DNA of 40,647 nt, taken from contig NZ_JADEWR010000018.1 in the NCBI RefSeq assembly GCF_015207525.1, forward strand, positions 1 to 40,647, read 5' to 3'. Both the position numbers and the translations under genes were made by a program. The DNA is from Nodosilinea sp. LEGE 06152. Lineage in GTDB: Bacteria; Cyanobacteriota; Cyanobacteriia; Phormidesmidales; Phormidesmidaceae. Positions 33,001 through 39,837 of this stretch are shown here, piece after piece. How positions within the stretch are numbered: the first letter of the stretch is position 1; each line of letters opens with the position of its first letter. The notes beneath the pieces are model-generated. The model saw only the letters and a list, made by a program, of their open reading frames with translations, made no database searches and was not told where the DNA came from.

Positions 33001-33627
33001 CTCTAGCGCAATCGCCTGGCCGATATTGAAGGGAGTGCAGGTCTTGTCGGCAACCAGAGCACTGGGGGTAGCGACCCCAAATAGGGCAAAGGTCAACCGC
33101 TGATAGGCTGGGTTGTCGGCGCGGCGGTTGAAGCAGGTGCGAATCAGGGCAAAAAAGTCATTGGTCTGAAAGGCCAGCCCCAAAATGCTGTCGATTTCGT
33201 CAATGAAAACGACCAGGGGTGCCGCCAGGCTGGGCAGCACCACCTGATCGATAAGTTCGGCCAGGCGGGCGACGGGCGGCAGGTGAGCCTGGCTGCGCCA
33301 CCACTGACCCAGGGCGATCGGTAGGGCTAGCCCCCGCACCAAAGAGGCAGCGATCGCGGCATACCACTGGTCAATTGTGATTTGCTGGCTGCCAATCGCG
33401 GTGAGATCAATGGCTACGCTGTGCACCCCCAGCTGACTTAGCACCGTCATGGTATGCACCCGCAGACTCGACTTGCCCATCTGTCGAGCGTTGAACACGT
33501 AGCAAAGATGGCCCTCCAGCAGCTGTTGCTGAAGGGTGGCGTCGGCGCGCCGCTGCACGTAGGTAGGCGCGGTAGGCGGTAGGCTACCCCCCACTTGATA
33601 GGGCGACTTGAGCGACTGGGTGAGCAC
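30049..33627 (-). CDS. STAND-type AAA-like ATPase with membrane span and 14 WD40 repeats
   Basis: The 1192-residue protein starts with an AAA-like ATPase: Walker A around NARQMGKSSL (46-55), Walker B as LVVFIDEIDSI (138-148), and GGQPFLTQKL in the lid. An Arg/Gln/Glu-rich coiled coil (about 424-460) and one membrane span (about 461-480) follow. Fourteen WD40 repeats (about 555-1145) make two seven-bladed propellers. The tail GCAWATDYLQTNSGIAERDR is typical of such cyanobacterial proteins. STAND ATPases sense a ligand through the repeats and switch oligomeric state. The start is GTG at 33625-33627, overlapping the stop of the upstream gene (TAGTG). The ligand and effector output are unknown. 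Confidence 0.9.
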   Translation of the reverse strand: MLTQSLKSPYQVGGSLPPTAPTYVQRRADATLQQQLLEGHLCYVFNARQMGKSSLRVHTMTVLSQLGVHSVAIDLTAIGSQQITIDQWYAAIAASLVRGLALPIALGQWWRSQAHLPPVARLAELIDQVVLPSLAAPLVVFIDEIDSILGLAFQTNDFFALIRTCFNRRADNPAYQRLTFALFGVATPSALVADKTCTPFNIGQAIALEGFTLAEAQPLVTALKPWVSDPQPVLERVLYWTGGQPFLTQKLCHLLVTAAGQSSQTAAAWVDDLVQRHIIENWELHDEPEHLKTIRDRLWHQPHRLGQRLGFYQQVLEQGAVASEGSLDLAELLLLGLVERRGGYLQVKNPIYRAVFSPAWVRQQLNDLRPYAAPLNAWVASDYTDESRLLRGQALQETLTWAEHQRLSPLDYRFLAASQALDQREALARLEADRLVEVEARLAVEHQRRLEQQRHLDQQRLLLGTVTIALVAATGLGFVARRQYRQATQNEANAIVRSAEALHSSQQSFEALLEAIRGQQRLRQLPGSDPALQAQADAILERIVLSIHQKNRLTGHRAAVLATSFNPSPDYAGQIATAGVDATIHLWQSDGTLFKTLIGHQAAIRALAYTPNGRHLASAGDDGTVRLWTATGELKSTIETPIRGIWSMAISPDGTALLVGGSGNQVEAFSLAEDASGALSGERIGQFQHPGEVTGIRAIAYSSRKDAIAIGGNDNTISMWRPDGQYLGRLEGHSAPVHTLAFNPAGDRLLSGSLDKTIKLWTLDGTLLKTLVHHRAPVKAIAWSANGQEFVSASWDKTLALWSASGTLLTTLEGHSAAVWGVAYSPDGATIASAGADNQVLLWQPHSPFYHKLQGLSSLALGAVFSPSGQTLATAGSNQLLTLINPASATVKSFQAHRAGITRLALHPTQPWLTSASEDTTLKLWDFDGNLKQTIGGHDAALLGVAWHPSGQELVASTVTGQLYRRAADGSAIAQWVGAAAPIWDVAYSPDGAQFATASNDGKLRLWSREGDLLHTLEHGSAVWRVAYSPDSRWIATGSGDNTARLWRPDGTLVATLRGHQAAVWGVAFSPDGSLLATASIDETVKLWSLNCLSGQLCPRGGLTQPTPALINTLKQHNSGVRSVAFNREGTVLASVGDDETVVFWKTEPILSLDPLAYGCAWATDYLQTNSGIAERDRRLCQGLKPEPKSRP

Positions 33628-34958
33628 TAATTCTCCAGCAGGGTGGCAAAATACTGGCGATATAGCTCACAGCTGGCCACCGAGAGCTGCTGTCTAAAGC
33701 GTACCAGCCCCAGCCCCTGCAAGCGAAAAGCTACCTGGGGCGGCAGCTTCACCCCTGCGGAGCTGGTAGCTACCTGAACCATAGCTTCACTGAGTTCAGC
33801 TTCTGCTTCGAGCATCTCCAGCTGGTGGCGCAGGTGGCTGCTGTAGATGCCGTCGTAGGCGATCGCCTGCTCAACGACAGCAGCTAGAGGCTGCTGAGCC
33901 AGGTGAAACAGGCTGAGCTGGGTTAGGTAGGGGTGCCCTCCCACCAGGTCGAGCAGCTGCAGCAGATCGCCCTCGTCTGAGGCCAAACCATAGCGCAGAG
34001 CCAGTTCCTGCACCTGGTCGAGGTTGAAGGGGGGCAGCTCAACGGAAAACCCCACGTTGAAGGGTGATTGGTGAATGTTCAAGGGCATCCAGGCTTCGGT
34101 CGAGTGGGCAATCACCAGCCGCAGCTGTAGCCAAAGGTTTTGCTCGGTCCCGTAGCGGCCCTGCTCGTACCAGGCCCGCAGCATGCCCAAAACGTCAGTG
34201 GCCACATCGCCGTAGGTAAACAGCTCATCCAGGTCATCGATCACGAGCAGCAGGGGCTGGTCTGAGGCGGGCAGCAGGTAGGTTTCAAAGTAGTCAGTGC
34301 AGCTGTAGATGCCGCCAAACAGCCCGTCCCAGCGCTGGTCGAGCTGGTTTGGTAGACCCAGGGCGCGGGCCACTACCGCACAAAACCAGCGCAGGGTTTG
34401 ATCGAGATCCCCCAGGCAGCGGCGATCGATCGATCGCAGGCTGACGACCACCAACCGCAGACCATAGTCTTGGGCATGGCCCAACAGGAGATTGATCAGT
34501 GAGGTTTTGCCAAACTGGCGTGGAGCCCTGAGGCGCACCATGGCCCCAGCCGTCAAAATTTCCTGGGTGCCGCTCGACTCGACCCCAGGTCGATGGATGT
34601 AGAACGGTGAGTCGAGGGACAGCGGGCCGTTGAGGGGGCCGCGCTGAGGGGTAAGGGAAGATTCAAGCCGCTGGGTGTCTTCGGGAAGCAGGTAGTCGTC
34701 GGCGGTTAGCACAAGATTAAACGCCGCAAAGTAGGTATCTAGGGTGGTAAGGTCGACGGGCTTTTGCCGCCGTCTGGCCTTAACCAGAGTGTTGGCGCTT
34801 AGCCCGGTAACGGCACACAGCTGATCGAGGGTATAGGGGTTGCCGTTATTATGCTGGGCGGCCAGCTGCTGCTCAGCGGCTCGCAGTCGCTGCCACCCTT
34901 GGGAGCTCAGCACGACGCCCCGTTTGCGGCGATCGCTTGAGGTCATGGCTTGGGTCAT
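33627..34958 (-). CDS. STAND/AAA-like ATPase with N-terminal helix-turn-helix-like domain
   Basis: The 443-residue protein has an N-terminal region (about 15-90: LSSQGWQRLRAAE, YTLDQLCAVTGLSANTLVKA, LDTYFAAFNLVLTADDYL) like the HTH-type domain seen at the start of many cyanobacterial signalling ATPases. An AAA-like domain follows with P-loop LRAPRQFGKTSLINL (143-157) and Walker B LLLVIDDLDELF (236-247). HSTEAW and GGHPYLTQLSLFHL correspond to sensor and lid segments. The C terminus is a winged-helix-like VAFRLQGLGLVRF. It has no sensor repeats of its own. Its stop TAG shares a base with the GTG start of the WD40 ATPase, so the two are translationally coupled and probably form one complex. Confidence 0.87.
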   Translation of the reverse strand: MTQAMTSSDRRKRGVVLSSQGWQRLRAAEQQLAAQHNNGNPYTLDQLCAVTGLSANTLVKARRRQKPVDLTTLDTYFAAFNLVLTADDYLLPEDTQRLESSLTPQRGPLNGPLSLDSPFYIHRPGVESSGTQEILTAGAMVRLRAPRQFGKTSLINLLLGHAQDYGLRLVVVSLRSIDRRCLGDLDQTLRWFCAVVARALGLPNQLDQRWDGLFGGIYSCTDYFETYLLPASDQPLLLVIDDLDELFTYGDVATDVLGMLRAWYEQGRYGTEQNLWLQLRLVIAHSTEAWMPLNIHQSPFNVGFSVELPPFNLDQVQELALRYGLASDEGDLLQLLDLVGGHPYLTQLSLFHLAQQPLAAVVEQAIAYDGIYSSHLRHQLEMLEAEAELSEAMVQVATSSAGVKLPPQVAFRLQGLGLVRFRQQLSVASCELYRQYFATLLEN

Positions 34959-35401
34959 TGATTACACAGACATAATTTGCGCCTAGCTTGAAGAATAACG
35001 AAGGCCGAAGGGCATCGGCACCAAAGGCAGCGGCGGCGCTATTCGTCATCCGTTCGCCATCAAAATTACTCAAAGCAAGACTCGATTACAAGCCCAACTG
35101 CGGCTTCCCCATGACCCCATTCAAGCCAAATTGTAAACCTCAGTGCTGTCGGTTTTATCTTGCTGAAATATCTTGCGATCTTGAGTAGACACCAAATTAC
35201 TTCTTAACTTATGTTAAGGCTGTCTCAGGCAATTATTTAGCCGTTTATGGGCAAATAGCGCATTGAGAGCTGTCTGCGACTGGCTTTCGGCCATCAAAAT
35301 AAACTGTTCAACACCAAACTCAAATTCCAAAATCTCAGAACAAATTGCCTATCTAATTTTTTGCGTCGCTACTGCCACAGGGCTAAACGTTAAAAAACCG
35401 T
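34959..35401. other. Divergent intergenic region, ATPase pair / receiver protein
   Basis: The 443 bases between divergent genes are more A/T-rich than their surroundings. Frames inside it look non-natural. No clear consensus promoter pair, repeat or terminator was found, though it must contain promoters for both sides. Confidence 0.5.
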
Positions 35402-35869
35402 ATGGCCAACTCCCACATCATCGCCCCGTCGCCCGCCTCGGCAGGTTCTAATTTCACCTGTCACCGAGCCGCAGGGAACCAGGGTGCCGCTCGGCAACTG
35501 CTGCTGATTGACAATGAACCCGACATTTGCGTTTTGGTACAGGATGCCCTGAGGGAGTTTGAGGGCTGGCAGGTGACCGTCTGCTGTGACCCCAGCACCG
35601 TCGATTTCGACACCAGCCCCCCGTGGGACGCCATTTTGCTAGAAATTTCGGTGACGCGGCTAACGGGGATAGCCCTGGTGCCGGCCTTTCAGTTTCACCC
35701 TAGAACCCGCCACATTCCCATTGTGCTGTTGACGTCTCAGGTCATGGCGCGAGACTATGCTCGCTTTGAGCAGATGGGCGTAGCGGGGGTGATTGCTAAA
35801 CCCTTTGACCCCGTTATTTTGGGCCACCAGATTGCTCAAATGCTGAACTGGGTCACCTATCAGAACTAG
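35402..35869 (+). CDS. Orphan receiver-domain protein with Asp-to-Glu at the phosphorylation site
   Basis: The 155-residue protein has a polar N-terminal extension (about 1-30) and a single receiver domain. The acidic pocket reads D37-N38-E39 (LLLIDNEPDI), Thr111 (VLLTSQ) and Lys133 (VIAKPFDP) are conserved, but the phospho-acceptor position is Glu81 (AILLEISV). Glu there often mimics phospho-Asp, so a constitutively active or phosphorylation-independent switch is inferred. There is no output domain and no histidine kinase nearby. It is divergent from the ATPase pair and convergent with the GT-C gene. Confidence 0.88.
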   Translation: MANSHIIAPSPASAGSNFTCHRAAGNQGAARQLLLIDNEPDICVLVQDALREFEGWQVTVCCDPSTVDFDTSPPWDAILLEISVTRLTGIALVPAFQFHPRTRHIPIVLLTSQVMARDYARFEQMGVAGVIAKPFDPVILGHQIAQMLNWVTYQN

Positions 35870-35905
35870 GCACGTACCGCTCAGCTTATTAGTGCCAGCG
35901 GGGAG

Positions 35906-37114
35906 CTAAGCGAGGCGGGTTTCGGGGTCGGCCTGGATTGGGTCAGCGTTGAGCTGAGTTTTGGGGTAGTGGATCGATTTGAGGTACCAAAAGGCGACGA
36001 CCAGCGGCAGCACGTAGCGATCCCAGGGAATCGCTTTCATCATAATCAGGGCGTTGAAGGCCACTATCCAAAACAGCAGATCTGGCTTGGCAAAGCGCAG
36101 GCAGGTGAGCAGGGCCAGACCGTAGAACATGGCCAGGTTTAAGGCGTAGAAAGGCAGCAGCTCGGCCACTTTGCCCATGTTGCCGTAGGGAGTATCTAGG
36201 GGCGGAAAGATCAGGCAAAAAACGAGCAGACCGCCTGCAATGAGCAGCCATTTTTTCTGGTTGTTACGCAGGGATTGCAGGGGATTGGCGGGGCGAAACA
36301 GCAGCCATTCTGGAATGACGATATAGGCTCCAACAAAGGCTAGAAAGTTGACTATACCGCCGGGAGTCAGGGCCAGGGTACTTTGCTGAACTTCGGGCGC
36401 ATGAGCGACGATCGCACTGGTGGGAGCCAGCCCATCAAACAGCGCAATCCAGCCCAAGAACGACAGGCTGGCCAGGGCCGGGGCCAGCCAGCGCTGGTGC
36501 TGACGTAGGCTCACCGCTTGCCCCTGGCGGTACTGGTTGGCGATCGCTAAAAACTCGTAGGTGGCGATCGCCATTGGAAACGCCAGCATATACTGCCGCG
36601 AAGAAATCGCCAGCACAAAGGCCAGGCAGCTCAGCCAGTGGCGATCGCGCACGTAGGCCACAAACCCCAGCAGCACCCAGGTGCAGGCGACCATTTCGGT
36701 GTAGAGCCGACCGCTGAGAAATAAAAAATACGGGCATAAAAATAGCCCAATCAAACATAAAATGGCCCGACCGCCCTTCTGTCTGCTGGGCCAGCCAATA
36801 ACAGCCACAATTCCTAAGGACAGTACCAAATTGAGCAGCCTTCCCGCCACCATGCCCTGGTTGAACAGGTACTCTAAAAATCCAAAGATCATGAAGGGCA
36901 GGGGGGTGTTTAAACTGTGATACTCCCGCAGGTCAGACAGTGACGGCAGCAGGCTATCGCTAAAGGTCAGGCTCGACTTCCAAAAGTTGACTTCATCCCA
37001 ATAGGGCGGGCCCTGCAAAAAATCGAGCCAGGCGACAATGGCCAAATAAATCACGGTAATGCCGCCAAGAAACAAAATCTTTTGCTGGGAGTGGCTGAAG
37101 GATTGCAGTTTCAT
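35906..37114 (-). CDS. GT-C fold integral membrane glycosyltransferase
   Basis: The 402-residue protein has about ten hydrophobic spans. The first large loop carries the acidic catalytic signature of GT-C enzymes, GPPYWDEVNFWKSS, with Asp-Glu right after the first span, followed by LREYHSLNTPLPFMIFG, a loop reminiscent of ALG10/PMT-type enzymes. Such enzymes move sugars from polyprenyl-phosphate donors on the outer face of the membrane. Donor and acceptor are unknown. ATG 37114 was chosen because the first span begins soon after; the longer frame adds 18 residues rich in Cys/Ser/Leu. It is at the downstream end of the glycan cluster. Confidence 0.78.
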   Translation of the reverse strand: MKLQSFSHSQQKILFLGGITVIYLAIVAWLDFLQGPPYWDEVNFWKSSLTFSDSLLPSLSDLREYHSLNTPLPFMIFGFLEYLFNQGMVAGRLLNLVLSLGIVAVIGWPSRQKGGRAILCLIGLFLCPYFLFLSGRLYTEMVACTWVLLGFVAYVRDRHWLSCLAFVLAISSRQYMLAFPMAIATYEFLAIANQYRQGQAVSLRQHQRWLAPALASLSFLGWIALFDGLAPTSAIVAHAPEVQQSTLALTPGGIVNFLAFVGAYIVIPEWLLFRPANPLQSLRNNQKKWLLIAGGLLVFCLIFPPLDTPYGNMGKVAELLPFYALNLAMFYGLALLTCLRFAKPDLLFWIVAFNALIMMKAIPWDRYVLPLVVAFWYLKSIHYPKTQLNADPIQADPETRLA

Positions 37115-37198
37115 GGCGGAAAGGATTTCTAAACTCAGGAGAAAACAGCTGCTCAGGCATGCAGTCAAGTGGGAGGCCCTGCTAGCCTGGGGCCAAGG

Positions 37199-38116
37199 CT
37201 AGCAGGGAGCTGCCGGAGTCGAGGCGGCTGTGGTCTTCTGCTGACTGCGCTCCCAGAAAAAGCCAGCCACGTTGGCCACCTGAGACAAAAATAGCAGCCC
37301 CGACAAAACCATAGCCTGAATTTGAGGCTGTCGCGAGAGGGGATAGGTTAGCAACTGCCAATAAAACCGTAGTGGCTCCACCTTTACCTGCTCATCGGCC
37401 CGGCGAGCCCTGACCTGGTGAAAGCAGTAGGCTCCCCGCCCATAGTTAAAGTGCTGCCGCCAAAACCGCCGCAGCGACAGGTGGTGGGTGTGCCTCACCC
37501 TGGCTGCTGGTGCATAGGCCAGGGGTAGCCCCAGCTGTAGCCAGCGATCGCAAAATTCCCGGTCTTCCCCCGCCGCCAGCGGAAAGGAGGTGTCGAACCC
37601 ACCGCTCTGGCGGAACTGCTCGGTAGCCATCGCAAAATTGTTGGAGGCAAAAAAGCTGGGTGCCTGGCGACTGTTGTAGTAGTCGTACAGGTAGTCAATC
37701 AGAAGCTGGCTGGCGGTTGAGAAGAGGTTTTCAGGTAGGGCGTTCACGGTGTAGCCACCCACCAGCGCCGTGGGCTGCTGGTGCAGCGTAGTCTCTAGCG
37801 CCGTGAGCCAGTCGGGGTAGGGCTGGCAGTCGTCATCGGTAAACACCAGGTACTGTCCCCGGGCGTGGGCCGCCCCGGTATTACGAGCGCGGGCGGGGCC
37901 GCTGTTGTCCTGCCGCAGTAGGGTGAGGTTGAGGGTCGACTCAAAGGTCTCTGCCACCGGAGCAATGGGCGGGCTGCTGCCATCGTCAACCACAATCACC
38001 TCGAAGCGATCGCGGGGATAGCTCAGCTGCGTCAGGCTTTGCAGCAAGCTCGCCAGGCGGTCGGGCCGATTGTAGGTCGGTATTACAATAGAGAACACAG
38101 GGACGGGATGGCTCAT
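37199..38116 (-). CDS. Family 2 glycosyltransferase
   Basis: The 305-residue GT2 (GT-A fold) enzyme has FSIVIPTYNRPDRLASLLQSL (8-28), VIVVDDGSSPP, GPARARNTGAAHARG, the metal-binding FTDDDCQP, and the acceptor-side motif GEDREFCDRW. A C-terminal hydrophobic segment (MVLSGLLFLSQVANVAGFFW) may tether it to the membrane. It uses a nucleotide-sugar donor; the acceptor is unknown. It lies between the GMC oxidoreductase and GT-C genes on the same strand with short gaps, probably one operon. Confidence 0.88.
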   Translation of the reverse strand: MSHPVPVFSIVIPTYNRPDRLASLLQSLTQLSYPRDRFEVIVVDDGSSPPIAPVAETFESTLNLTLLRQDNSGPARARNTGAAHARGQYLVFTDDDCQPYPDWLTALETTLHQQPTALVGGYTVNALPENLFSTASQLLIDYLYDYYNSRQAPSFFASNNFAMATEQFRQSGGFDTSFPLAAGEDREFCDRWLQLGLPLAYAPAARVRHTHHLSLRRFWRQHFNYGRGAYCFHQVRARRADEQVKVEPLRFYWQLLTYPLSRQPQIQAMVLSGLLFLSQVANVAGFFWERSQQKTTAASTPAAPC

Positions 38117-38176
38117 GGTCGTGGCGGGTAAAGGTCGACGGGTGGAAGTGAACGCAGGACTTTGGCTGCTTAGCAG

Positions 38177-39754
38177 CTAGCCAGGAGTACCGGCCAGAGG
38201 CACCGCAACGTCTTCGGCGGCTGACGACAGACGCACCTCTCCCGGTGCTGGTGGGGTGGTTTGCAGCAGGTGCTGCCCCAACCGACGGGCCAGGGCCAAA
38301 ATGGTAAAGGTAGGCGAGTAGGATGGCCCGGTGGGAAACACCGCCGAGCTGGCCACGTAGAGGTTTTCGGTGCCAAACACCCGGCAGTCGGTATCGACCA
38401 CCCCCTCCTCAGGACGGTGGGCCATCCGGGTCGTGCCCATCTGGTGAGCGGCATCGGTCATGTTGTCTAGAGTAGGCGGCTGGTCGCCAAAGTCAAAGTG
38501 GCCCAGACCCGCTTCAGCAAACCGCTGGGTGAGCAATTCCAAAATCTTCTCGGTCGAGCGGTGATCCTGATTGGTAAAGCGCCAGTCGAGCACTGTTTTG
38601 CGCTGGCCCAGGGGATCCAGCTCGGTGCCGAGGGTAATGCGGCTGTCGGTGTGGGGCACCTGCTCGGTGACAAACTTTACTCTGTAGGAAGCGATCGCGC
38701 CGTTGCCATCCCGGCAGGCGGGTCGTCCGCGCACCAGCCGTCCCAGGCTATCCCACCGGGTTTCGTAGATGGGCTTCAGGTAGAGCACGTGCTCCAGCAG
38801 CTGATGAGCCTGCTGAGTGGCGTCGTCGAGGGCAAAGCAGATACAAAACCGGGGCTTGGGGGCGTACTGTAGCTCGTTGGCATACTGACGGGCCAGGGGG
38901 CCGGGGCGCAGCGTGCCCGTGTGGTGCTTGGGGTGATCAGTGTAAAACCGCCCCACCAGGTTGTGGCTATTGCCCAGGCCGCCGGGCAGCTGGCGGTTGC
39001 TAGCCAGTAAAAGACGGGCCGACTCCAGAGCCCCCGTCGCCAGCACAATTGCGTCAGCCTCCACGGTCAGCTCGCGTCCTTCCAGCGATCGACAGCGCAC
39101 CGTAGTCACCCGACGGTGGGCTTTATCCAGACCCAGCTCAGTCACGGTTGCTCCCAAAATGACCCGCAGATTGGTCGCCCGGCGCATTTCGTCACCAAAG
39201 CGTTTGGCGGTGCGGGTGGGGGTTTTCTCCCAGTAAAAGCTGCTCATTTTTAGGCCGCTGGCCCCAAGGGTCGATCGCAGCGCCACGATTTCGGCTCGCT
39301 GGGCCTCGGCCTCCAGGTCGCCAAACCCGTAGTCTGCCGCCGCCGAGCGGTAGTGCTCCAGCAAATCGTCAAAGGCGATCGGCCAGCCGCTGTTGGGTAC
39401 CCAGGGGCGGGGCTCAAAGTCGGAGGGTTGCAGGTACTTCCACTTGCCGGTCCACACGTTGCTGGTGCCACCAAACTGCCGCACCCGACTCACACCCCGC
39501 AGCTCGGGGGGCAGGTAGCGGTGGTAGTAAGAGTCGGGGTCGAGTTCGCGGTGGCGCTTGGCCAAAAACACCACGTCATTGAGGGCCTGAATGGCGGGGT
39601 CAAAGCGATCGCGGCCGCTCTCCAACAGCACCACATCGCGTCCGTGGCGGGCCAGGTGGGTGGCCACCTCGGCCCCGGCAATGCCAGAACCCACCACCAC
39701 CACCTGTCCTCGCAATGTCGTTTGCTCGCCCAGATCAAGAATATCGGTAATCAT
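38177..39754 (-). CDS. GMC-family FAD oxidoreductase
   Basis: The 525-residue flavoprotein has an N-terminal dinucleotide fold VVVVGSGIAGAEVATHLA (G22-S-G24-I-A-G27), LLESG, the flavin-contact RQFGGTSNVWTG, AIVLATGALESARLLLAS, and the GMC C-terminal block. In that block the catalytic His is His437 (AAHQMGTTRM), then ENLYVASSAVFPTGPSYSPTFT. The second active-site position, usually His or Asn before Pro-Thr, is Ser480 here. GMC enzymes oxidise alcohols or sugars. The placement among glycosyltransferases suggests oxidation of a sugar or glycan intermediate (inference). The ATG at 39754 has AAAGGA six bases before it, which decides the start over TTG 39772. Confidence 0.9.
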   Translation of the reverse strand: MITDILDLGEQTTLRGQVVVVGSGIAGAEVATHLARHGRDVVLLESGRDRFDPAIQALNDVVFLAKRHRELDPDSYYHRYLPPELRGVSRVRQFGGTSNVWTGKWKYLQPSDFEPRPWVPNSGWPIAFDDLLEHYRSAAADYGFGDLEAEAQRAEIVALRSTLGASGLKMSSFYWEKTPTRTAKRFGDEMRRATNLRVILGATVTELGLDKAHRRVTTVRCRSLEGRELTVEADAIVLATGALESARLLLASNRQLPGGLGNSHNLVGRFYTDHPKHHTGTLRPGPLARQYANELQYAPKPRFCICFALDDATQQAHQLLEHVLYLKPIYETRWDSLGRLVRGRPACRDGNGAIASYRVKFVTEQVPHTDSRITLGTELDPLGQRKTVLDWRFTNQDHRSTEKILELLTQRFAEAGLGHFDFGDQPPTLDNMTDAAHQMGTTRMAHRPEEGVVDTDCRVFGTENLYVASSAVFPTGPSYSPTFTILALARRLGQHLLQTTPPAPGEVRLSSAAEDVAVPLAGTPG

Positions 39755-39837
39755 AGAACGTCCTTTAATCAATCTTTTGTGTGGTCCCCCACCATTCCTC
39801 AGAACGGAGTGGCCAGCGTCACCACAGTCGAACGTGC

